Shown: positions 57,898-64,000 of the stretch, in pieces | Layout of the letters: every line of letters begins with the position of its first letter | Numbering within the stretch: the stretch's first letter is position 1 | Assembly: GCF_018304945.1 (NCBI RefSeq) | Contig: NZ_JAGQEE010000005.1 | Location: 62,001 to 126,000, forward strand | Direction: 5' to 3' | From: Collimonas humicola | GTDB taxonomy: Bacteria; Pseudomonadota; Gammaproteobacteria; Burkholderiales; Burkholderiaceae_D | Length of the DNA stretch: 64,000 nt | Position numbers and translations under genes: made by a program | Notes under the pieces: generated by a model | The model's input: the letters and a program-made list of their open reading frames with translations, nothing else | Told to the model about the DNA's origin: nothing | Database searches by the model: none

Positions 57898-58338
57898 ATG
57901 AAAACCAGGCAGAAAGGCACGGCGATCGTTGAATTTGCCCTGATCCTGCCATTGCTGTTGCTGCTCGCTTGCATCACGACGGAATTTGGCCGGGCGATGT
58001 TCCAGTACAACACGATCACCAAGTCGGTGCGCGATGCGGTCCGCTATCTATCGGTGCAGACGCCGGGAACACATATCACCGAAGCGCAGAATCTGGTGGT
58101 GTACGGCAATATTGCCGGGACGGGAACACCTTTAGTGCTTGGTCTCACCACTGCCAACGTGCTGACGCCGACCTGGCAGACGGCCGGCTCCAATCCGCTG
58201 ATCAACACGGTGAAGATTACGGTCAGCGGCTATAAATTCGTTCCTCTGTATGGCAGCGTGTTTGGTATCGCGTTTGCGGACGCGACAGGAAAAATCTCAT
58301 ATGGCAATATCAGCGCCACCATGCGGAGCTCGATATGA
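57898..58338 (+). CDS. TadE-like minor pilin (first copy)
   Basis: 146 aa; AGGAGAG before the ATG. The N-terminal TadE domain reads QKGTAIVEFALILPLLLLLAC with the cleavage-site Gly and Glu at +5, then the exported region beginning TEFGRAMFQYNTITKSVRDAVRYLS, which is the family signature (Arg-Ala-Met-Phe...). Processed by CpaA like Flp. The stop overlaps the next TadE gene by four bases. Confidence 0.9.
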   Translation: MKTRQKGTAIVEFALILPLLLLLACITTEFGRAMFQYNTITKSVRDAVRYLSVQTPGTHITEAQNLVVYGNIAGTGTPLVLGLTTANVLTPTWQTAGSNPLINTVKITVSGYKFVPLYGSVFGIAFADATGKISYGNISATMRSSI

Positions 58339-58781
58339 ATAAGCATTTGAATCGGCAATCGCAGTCCGGAGCCACCGTCGTCGAATTCGCCCTGGTGATG
58401 ATTGTTTTCCTGACTTTTCTGCTGGGGATCACCGATTTCAGCCGCATGCTGTTTACCTGGAGCGCGGCGACCGAGGCCACCCGGGCCGGAGCGCGCTATG
58501 CGGTGGTCTGCGACGACACCACCCAGAAGGCGAAAGTCCTGGCGAAGATGCAGGCGCTGCTGCCGCAGATCGCCGACATCAACCTGGCGTGGAGCCCTGC
58601 GGCATGTACTGCGGCGACTTGCGTAGGGGTGACGGTAACGATTACCAGCCTCAATTATCAGTGGATCTCGCCCATCGCCGGCAGTGCTGCGCGTGCTGCA
58701 ATCACGATGCCAGTCTTTTCCACCTATTTGCCGCGGGAAATAATGCGAATGGATCCGAACAGCGCTGCAATCTGTTCTTAA
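58335..58781 (+). CDS. TadE-like minor pilin (second copy)
   Basis: 148 aa. The same architecture as its neighbour: QSGATVVEFALVMIVFLTFL with Gly and Glu at +5, followed by GITDFSRMLFTWSAATEATRAGARYAVVCDD. Sequence identity with the first copy is confined to the N-terminal helix region, so this is an old paralogue (TadE/TadF-type pair). Cys residues (VCDD, ACTAATCVG, AICS) suggest disulfides. Translationally coupled to the first copy. Confidence 0.9.
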   Translation: MNKHLNRQSQSGATVVEFALVMIVFLTFLLGITDFSRMLFTWSAATEATRAGARYAVVCDDTTQKAKVLAKMQALLPQIADINLAWSPAACTAATCVGVTVTITSLNYQWISPIAGSAARAAITMPVFSTYLPREIMRMDPNSAAICS

Positions 58782-58797
58782 ACCTAGGGAAATGAAA

Positions 58798-59949
58798 ATG
58801 AAGATCGCGGTGATTTCTCCGAACATCAACAGCCTGCAGGAAATGGGCAGGATCCTGGGAACATGCTCGCACTCGGCTACTTTGGTTGAGGGCGGCAAAA
58901 GCCGGATGCGCATCGTCGCTGAACAGGAGCAGCCGGACCTGATGCTGGTCGAGGGCATGTGCTGCGATCCGGCGGAACTGGCCCAGGTCGAATATGTCAC
59001 TACCCATCACCCCAGCATTGCCGTGATCCTGCTTTGCGCTACCCATACGCCGGAATTCCTGATCAACTCGATGCGCGCCGGCGTGCGGGAAGTGCTGCCC
59101 TCGCCGGTGACGCCTGCCGCGCTGGAAGCCGCTGTCGGCCGTATCGCGGCCAAGCGCATCGGCGGCCGCGTCAAGGCTCCCGGCAGGATATTGGCGTTCA
59201 TGCCTTGCAAGGGCGGCAGCGGCGCCACTTTCCTGGCAACCAATCTCGGTTGGCAGCTGGCGGAAACCAAATCCGTCCTGCTGATCGATCTCAACCTGCA
59301 ATTCGGCGAAGCGCTGTCGTTCGTGCATGACGGCGACCCCGCCTCGACCGTGGCCGACGTCGCTCGCGACATCAGCCGGCTGGATGCGACCTTCCTGGCG
59401 GCCAGCACTGTCAGGGTAGCGCCGAACTACAGCATACTGGCGGCGCCCGAGGATCCTGCGCAAGCCATGGAGCTGAAGCCGGAACATATCGATGCCATCC
59501 TCAACCTGGCGGTTACGCAATACGACTTTATCTTGCTTGATGCAGGCCGCAACCTGGACACCCTGACGATCAAGGCGCTGGATCGCGCCGACCGCATTTT
59601 CCCGGTGCTGCAGGCAGGCTTGCCCTATCTGAGGAATGCCAAGAAGCTGCTGGCGATATTCAGGTCTTTGGGTTATCCGGCGAACAAGGTCGAGCTGATT
59701 GTCAACCGCTTCGAGAAGAGCGGTGAAATCGGCGTCGATCGCATACGAAATTCCTTGGGCGCGGTCACCCTGCACACTGTTCCCAATTCGTATAAAGAGG
59801 TCAATGACTCTATCAATCACGGCGACCCGATGATTGAAACGGCGCGTTCCAACGCCGTGACCAAGAACCTGGCTGCGTTCGCGCTGTCGCTGAGCCCCAG
59901 GGAAGAAGAAAGCCGCAGCCTGCTGGGCCGATTGTTCAGGCGGGCCTAA
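58798..59949 (+). CDS. cpaE: Pilus localisation ATPase CpaE/TadZ with degenerate Walker A
   Basis: 383 aa; AGGGA at 58785-58789 favours ATG 58798 over ATG 58792. The N-terminal receiver-like domain (~1-125) has Glu (MLVEGM) where a phospho-acceptor Asp would be. The MinD/ParA-type ATPase domain (~130-370) has FMPCKGGSGATFLATNL: the deviant signature Lys138 is kept, but the P-loop Lys is Ala143. SVLLIDLNLQFGEAL and FILLDAGRNLDTLT follow. It localises the Tad machine, often at a pole. Confidence 0.92.
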   Translation: MKIAVISPNINSLQEMGRILGTCSHSATLVEGGKSRMRIVAEQEQPDLMLVEGMCCDPAELAQVEYVTTHHPSIAVILLCATHTPEFLINSMRAGVREVLPSPVTPAALEAAVGRIAAKRIGGRVKAPGRILAFMPCKGGSGATFLATNLGWQLAETKSVLLIDLNLQFGEALSFVHDGDPASTVADVARDISRLDATFLAASTVRVAPNYSILAAPEDPAQAMELKPEHIDAILNLAVTQYDFILLDAGRNLDTLTIKALDRADRIFPVLQAGLPYLRNAKKLLAIFRSLGYPANKVELIVNRFEKSGEIGVDRIRNSLGAVTLHTVPNSYKEVNDSINHGDPMIETARSNAVTKNLAAFALSLSPREEESRSLLGRLFRRA

Positions 59950-60012
59950 GCAGAGCCATGCATTTCCAGCCGCCACCGGCGTGAGCCAGCGAGCATAACC
60001 GGAGCATATAAA

Positions 60013-61359
60013 ATGTCTTTTCGAGAAAAACTGAACGCCGTCAGGATAGAACCGGCTGAGCAGCCCCAAGGGCAGGTGGCAAGCGATGCGTACAAGATGC
60101 TGAAGGGCAGGATGCATCTCAAGCTGCTGGACAAATTCGATTTGACGGCGCTGGAAACATTGGCCCCGGAGATGCTGCGGCAAGAGATCACCACGATGAT
60201 CGAGCGCCTGCTGCAGGAAGAGCAAGCGTTGATCAACGACGTCGAGCGACGCACGCTGATCCGCGACATCCAGCATGAAATGCTTGGATTCGGTCCGCTT
60301 GAATTGCTGATGGCCGATCCGACCGTATCCGATATCCTGGTCAACTCCTACGAACAGATCTATGTGGAGCGCAGGGGCAAGCTGGAACTTACCAACGTCA
60401 CCTTTACCGATGAGAAGCATCTGCTGCGCATCATCGACAAGATCGTGTCCCTGGTGGGCCGTCGGATTGACGAGTCCAGCCCTATGGTGGACGCCAGGCT
60501 GCCTGACGGTTCCCGGGTCAATGCGGTGATTCCGCCGGTGGCACTGGATGGGCCCATGATGTCGATCCGCCGGTTTGCGCATATTCCCCTCAAAATGAGC
60601 AACCTGGTCGACGAATACAAGAGCTTGACTGCGGAAATGGCGTTCATGCTGGAAGGCTTGAGCAAGGCGAAGATCAACATGATCATCTCCGGCGGCACCG
60701 GCTCCGGCAAGACGACCTTGCTGAACATCCTGTCCGGATACATTCCGGTATCGGAGCGCATCGTCACGATCGAAGACGCGGCCGAGCTGCAGATGCAGCA
60801 GCCGCACGTGGTGCGCATGGAAACGCGGCCGATGAATATCGAGGGCAAGGGCGAAATTACCCAGCGCGCGCTGGTGCGCAACGCGCTGCGCATGCGGCCC
60901 GACCGGATCGTGATTGGCGAAGTGCGCGGCGCCGAAGCTGCCGACATGCTGCAAGCCATGAACACCGGCCATGAGGGATCGCTCACTACCATCCACGCCA
61001 ATACGCCGCGGGATGCGCTTTCCAGGCTGGAAAACATGGTTGGCATGGCGAACCTGAATCTGCCGCATAAGGCCGCGCGCCAGCAGATTGCTTCCGCCAT
61101 CACGGTCATGATTCAATCCATCAGGCTGATCGACGGCAAGCGGAAGATCACCAGCATCCAGGAACTGACGGGCATGGAGGGCGACATCATTACCATGCAA
61201 GAGATTTTCGCCTTCAAGCAAACCGGGATTGGCGTCGATGGCGAGGTCCAGGGCTATTTTCATGCGACGGGAGTGAGGCCGAAGTTTGCCGAACGGTTGC
61301 GCTCGTTTGGCGTGATATTGCCGGACGCCATGTTCGATCCCACCAAACGCTACCAATGA
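60013..61359 (+). CDS. cpaF: Tad secretion ATPase CpaF/TadA
   Basis: A 448-aa hexameric cytoplasmic motor of type II/IV secretion family. Walker A is [16 protein letters not shown] (Lys ~233), the Asp box is [21 protein letters not shown], Walker B is [19 protein letters not shown], and the His box is [18 protein letters not shown]. The N-terminal domain (~55-160) has [20 protein letters not shown]. Length is typical. It powers Flp polymerisation and possibly retraction. The stop overlaps the tadB frame. Confidence 0.96.
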   Translation: MSFREKLNAVRIEPAEQPQGQVASDAYKMLKGRMHLKLLDKFDLTALETLAPEMLRQEITTMIERLLQEEQALINDVERRTLIRDIQHEMLGFGPLELLMADPTVSDILVNSYEQIYVERRGKLELTNVTFTDEKHLLRIIDKIVSLVGRRIDESSPMVDARLPDGSRVNAVIPPVALDGPMMSIRRFAHIPLKMSNLVDEYKSLTAEMAFMLEGLSKAKINMIISGGTGSGKTTLLNILSGYIPVSERIVTIEDAAELQMQQPHVVRMETRPMNIEGKGEITQRALVRNALRMRPDRIVIGEVRGAEAADMLQAMNTGHEGSLTTIHANTPRDALSRLENMVGMANLNLPHKAARQQIASAITVMIQSIRLIDGKRKITSIQELTGMEGDIITMQEIFAFKQTGIGVDGEVQGYFHATGVRPKFAERLRSFGVILPDAMFDPTKRYQ

Positions 61360-61373
61360 AAGGAGCGGCAATC

Positions 61374-62366
61374 ATGCTGCAATCAATTGGCGGCAACGCC
61401 TTCCTGATATTGTCGGTGCTCGTCTTCGTCGCCGTGGTCCTGCTGCTGGAGGGCCTGTTCATGATGTGGAGATCATACCGAGGGCCGCAAGCGAGGAAAA
61501 TTGCGAAGCGGTTGCAGGCGCTCTCTGCTTCTCTTGATAAAAGCAAGCAATCGCAACTGTTGAAACAACGGATGCTGAGCGAGATACCGGTATTCGAACG
61601 GATATTGCTGAACCTGCCCAGGGCGCGCAGGCTGGACAGGTTCATTCTCCAGGCGGGGCTCGACTGGACCGTATCCAAGCTTTTGCTGTCATGCCTGGCA
61701 TTGGCCGTGGCGGGCTGCCTGGCGATGACTTTCCTGGCCCGTCAATCCATCCTGCCGGCGGCCGCGGTCGGCATTGCGCTGGCGGCGCTGCCTCCGCTAT
61801 ATGTGCGTCATAAGCGCCGCCGCCGCCTGGTCAAGATTGAGCAGCAGCTGCCTGATGTGCTTGACCTGATCACCAGGGCTTTGCGTTCCGGCCATGCTTT
61901 TTCGTCCGGCCTGCAAATGGCCGGGGAAGAAATGGCGGAGCCGATTGCCGGCGAATTCCGCATTGTCCACGATGAAGTCAATTTCGGCGTATCGCTGCAG
62001 CAGGCCCTGACCAACCTGAGCGAACGGGTGCCGATTACCGATCTGCGTTACTTCGTGGTCGCCGTGCTGATTCAGCGCGATTCAGGCGGCAACCTGACCG
62101 ATGTGCTGGGGAACCTGAGCCGCTTGATCCGTGAGCGCCTGAAGCTGCTGGCCAGGGTGAAGGTGCTGTCGTCCGAGGGCCGCCTGTCGGCCTGGATACT
62201 GGGGCTCATGCCATTCGCATTGGGCGCTGCCATGAGTCTCCTGAATCCGGATTTCATGGCGCCGCTGTGGCACGATCCTATCGGCATCGCCATCATCAAA
62301 TACATGCTCGTCTTGATGGTGATCGGTATTTTTGTCTTGAGAAAAATAATCAAGATACGGGTGTAA
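61374..62366 (+). CDS. tadB: Tad inner-membrane platform protein TadB
   Basis: About 330 aa. AGGAG at 61361-61365 sets the start at ATG 61374; an ATG at 61356 overlapping cpaF is also in frame. A type II secretion F domain (~155-280) carries QQLPDVLDLITRALRSGHAFSSGLQ and IQRDSGGNLTDVLGNLSRLIRER, flanked by helices at the N terminus (FLILSVLVFVAVVLLLEGLF), ~110-150 and the C terminus. It forms the membrane platform with TadC. Confidence 0.94.
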   Translation: MLQSIGGNAFLILSVLVFVAVVLLLEGLFMMWRSYRGPQARKIAKRLQALSASLDKSKQSQLLKQRMLSEIPVFERILLNLPRARRLDRFILQAGLDWTVSKLLLSCLALAVAGCLAMTFLARQSILPAAAVGIALAALPPLYVRHKRRRRLVKIEQQLPDVLDLITRALRSGHAFSSGLQMAGEEMAEPIAGEFRIVHDEVNFGVSLQQALTNLSERVPITDLRYFVVAVLIQRDSGGNLTDVLGNLSRLIRERLKLLARVKVLSSEGRLSAWILGLMPFALGAAMSLLNPDFMAPLWHDPIGIAIIKYMLVLMVIGIFVLRKIIKIRV

Positions 62367-62377
62367 GGGAGAACGAC

Positions 62378-63289
62378 ATGCTGATACTTTCCGTACTTGT
62401 TTTCTTTACGGTGACGCTGGGACTGGCAGGATTGTTTCTCTGGCTGGCGCCAACCAAGACCGAGCAACGGTTGCAGGCCATGTCCGATCCGGCCGAGAAA
62501 CCGCGCTGGACGGAGACCATGGTGAATCTGGTCGGTCCGTTTGCGAACCTGTCTTCGCCGACCGGTAATTGGGAGGCATCGCCGCTGCGGATCAAGTTTT
62601 TCAATGCTGGAATCCGGCATGGCGATGCCCGGCTGGTTTATTTTGGAATCAAGACCTTGCTGCCGCTGGTGTTTGCGGTGTTTGCCTTCCTGGCCCTGAG
62701 CACCATGACGCAATACGACGGCATGGCGCTTTTGCTGTACCTGATGCTGGCCGCCATGATCGGCTGTTACCTGCCTAACGTTTTACTTCATTGGAAAATA
62801 AAAATGCGCAGGCGCGAAATTTTCGAGAGTTTTCCCGATGCCGCCGACCTGATGCTGGTGTGCATCGAAGCAGGCCTGGGACTGGACGCCGGTCTCACCA
62901 AGGTAGCCGATGAAATCAGGATCAAGAGTGTCGCCTTGGCGGAGGAGCTGCATTTGACTAACCTGGAGATGAGGGCGGGCGGCACCCGCGAGAAGTCATT
63001 GCGCAATCTCGCGCTGCGCACAGGGGTTGAGGAAATTGGCATATTCGCTTCCATGCTGACGCAGGCAGACAAATTCGGCACAAGCATCGGCGAATCGTTG
63101 CGGGTATTTTCCGACGACCTGCGGCACAAAAGGCAAATACGCGCCGAGGAAACGGCCGCCAAGGTTCCGACAAAAATGCTGTTTCCCCTGGTGGTGTTCA
63201 TATTCCCGTCGATTATCATGGTCATCATGGGGCCGGCCGTGATCCAGATTATCCGCACCATCATGCCGATGCTGAGCGGAATCCATTGA
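62378..63289 (+). CDS. tadC: Tad inner-membrane platform protein TadC
   Basis: About 303 aa from ATG 62378, with AAGGGAGAA upstream; the frame is open into tadB without a start signal. Helices near the N terminus (LILSVLVFFTVTLGLAGLFLWL) and ~90-135 are followed by the F domain (~150-280: FPDAADLMLVCIEAGLGLDAGL, MLTQADKFGTSIGESLRVFSDDLR) and a last helix. Paralogue of TadB. It ends the plus-strand locus, 11 bases from a convergent regulator gene. No tadD follows here. Confidence 0.94.
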   Translation: MLILSVLVFFTVTLGLAGLFLWLAPTKTEQRLQAMSDPAEKPRWTETMVNLVGPFANLSSPTGNWEASPLRIKFFNAGIRHGDARLVYFGIKTLLPLVFAVFAFLALSTMTQYDGMALLLYLMLAAMIGCYLPNVLLHWKIKMRRREIFESFPDAADLMLVCIEAGLGLDAGLTKVADEIRIKSVALAEELHLTNLEMRAGGTREKSLRNLALRTGVEEIGIFASMLTQADKFGTSIGESLRVFSDDLRHKRQIRAEETAAKVPTKMLFPLVVFIFPSIIMVIMGPAVIQIIRTIMPMLSGIH

Positions 63290-63300
63290 GCCGCGATTTG

Positions 63301-63987
63301 CTAGGGAAGGGGATTTCCCAGCTGATGCTTGATTGCATACACGTATAGTTCAAGTCGATTGCTCACGCCCAGCTTGTGGTATATCGATGTCAAATGATTG
63401 CACAAGGTGTGTTCGGATATATATAGCCGTTGCGAAAGCGCTTTGTTCGAAGCGCCGCTTCCCTCGACGATCGTGCGGATGATTTTTTGCTCCTTGGCTG
63501 TCAGGGTATCCTTCTTTTCCGTTTCGGGATCAGGCTTGCGGACAGCGACTGGATTCATGAGTTCGCCGAATACCCTGCCCAGCGTCTCGCGGTCAAGCCA
63601 CAGCTCGCCCTGATGGGTTTTTTCGATCGCCTTCAGCACCTGTTCCGCCGGCACGTCTTTGCGCAGCACCCCGCGGGCGCCGCGAAGAACTGCGACGTCC
63701 AGCGTCGATTGTTTGCGTTCGGCGGTCAAGATCAGCACGCGCGACACCAGATTCGACAGCAGGGCTGGAATAATATCGAGGGCGTCTTTCCCGTCCAGGT
63801 CAAGGTCCAGCAAAATGACGTCGGGAACCAACTGATCGATTTTCGCAAGCGCTTCTTCGCAGGTTCTTGCGGTTCCGACCACTTCCATTTTCGGTTTTTC
63901 GCCATCGATCAGTTTGCTCAATCCCCACAACATCGTCTGGTGATCGTCTATGAGCATTACGCGAATGGTTGCGTCCGCCGGTTTCAT
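63301..63987 (-). CDS. NarL/FixJ-type response regulator next to the Tad locus
   Basis: 228 aa, complete. The receiver domain (~8-125) has IRVMLIDDHQTMLWG, the phospho-acceptor Asp61 in DVILLDLDLDGKDALD, and Lys in RGVLRKDVPAEQV. After a charged linker the LuxR-type helix-turn-helix (~160-225) reads LTAKEQKIIRTIVEGSGASNKALSQRLYISEHTLCNHLTSIYHKLGVSNR, here quoted as LTAKEQKIIRTIV and ISEHTLCNHLTSIYHKLGVS. No histidine kinase is in the window; any partner would lie beyond 64 kb. Control of the convergent Tad genes is plausible from position only. Confidence 0.9.
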   Translation of the reverse strand: MKPADATIRVMLIDDHQTMLWGLSKLIDGEKPKMEVVGTARTCEEALAKIDQLVPDVILLDLDLDGKDALDIIPALLSNLVSRVLILTAERKQSTLDVAVLRGARGVLRKDVPAEQVLKAIEKTHQGELWLDRETLGRVFGELMNPVAVRKPDPETEKKDTLTAKEQKIIRTIVEGSGASNKALSQRLYISEHTLCNHLTSIYHKLGVSNRLELYVYAIKHQLGNPLP

Positions 63988-64000
63988 GGCCTCACCTTTT

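Noticed and set aside
58702..61371. Very long minus-strand open frame (889 codons) opposite cpaE-cpaF
   Set aside because: It is antisense to two genes with clear catalytic motifs, its product is a His/Gln/Arg-rich composition without domains, and such frames are expected opposite GC-rich codon usage.

Overview
The window reads as chromosomal DNA of a betaproteobacterium, most likely Burkholderiales/Oxalobacteraceae (Collimonas-, Herbaspirillum- or Janthinobacterium-like). This rests on GC-rich coding sequence, betaproteobacterial gene order (rpsB-tsf-pyrH-frr-uppS-cdsA-dxr-rseP-bamA-skp-lpxD-fabZ-lpxA-lpxB-rnhB; smpB divergent from ratA-rnfH; ppsR divergent from ppsA), a paired cphA'/cphA cyanophycin locus and a Tad pilus locus. 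The genus is an inference from recall; no database search was run.

Layout. 1-8.1 kb: high-affinity K+ uptake, with kdpA (3' part), kdpB, kdpC, a TorF-type putative porin, then kdpD-kdpE, which senses and regulates. 8.1-10.6 kb: a cupin protein, a SnoaL/NTF2-fold protein and an MFS efflux-type transporter. 10.6-10.8 kb: a patch of palindromic REP-like repeats with no transposase. 10.8-18.9 kb: a cyanophycin (Asp-Arg storage polymer) locus. A CphA2-like short synthetase and a full-length CphA are on the minus strand; divergent from them are an ABC exporter-type transporter carrying a zinc ribbon and a DUF1854 protein. The 417-bp divergent spacer holds an operator-like inverted repeat and a structured leader. 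18.9-23.2 kb: an rRNA pseudouridine synthase, glnD and map, all on the minus strand.

23.3-39.3 kb: the large translation, isoprenoid, phospholipid, outer-membrane and lipid A cluster, ending with rnhB and a SpoU-type rRNA methyltransferase. 39.4-42.9 kb: ppsR and ppsA, divergent. 43-48.3 kb: a TPR-glycosyltransferase, NfeD plus an SPFH protein, smpB, ratA-rnfH and a DUF4124 protein. 48.4-51.7 kb: guaB and guaA, separated by a strong hairpin and a 110-bp MITE-like inverted-repeat element. 51.8-52.35 kb is gene-poor.

52.3-64 kb: a Tad (type IVb, Flp) pilus locus. Its order is a tiny atypical Flp prepilin, cpaA, cpaB, cpaC, a lipoprotein, two typical flp genes, tadG, tadE, tadE, cpaE/tadZ, cpaF/tadA, tadB and tadC. 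A convergent NarL-type response regulator closes the window. No rRNA, tRNA, CRISPR array, complete insertion sequence or prophage was recognised.

Most of the window is ordinary core genome. The stretches most worth a second look are the cyanophycin/ABC/DUF1854 locus with its structured divergent spacer, the short Cys-bearing Flp-like ORF ahead of cpaA, the Walker A-deviant CpaE, and the small repeat elements.
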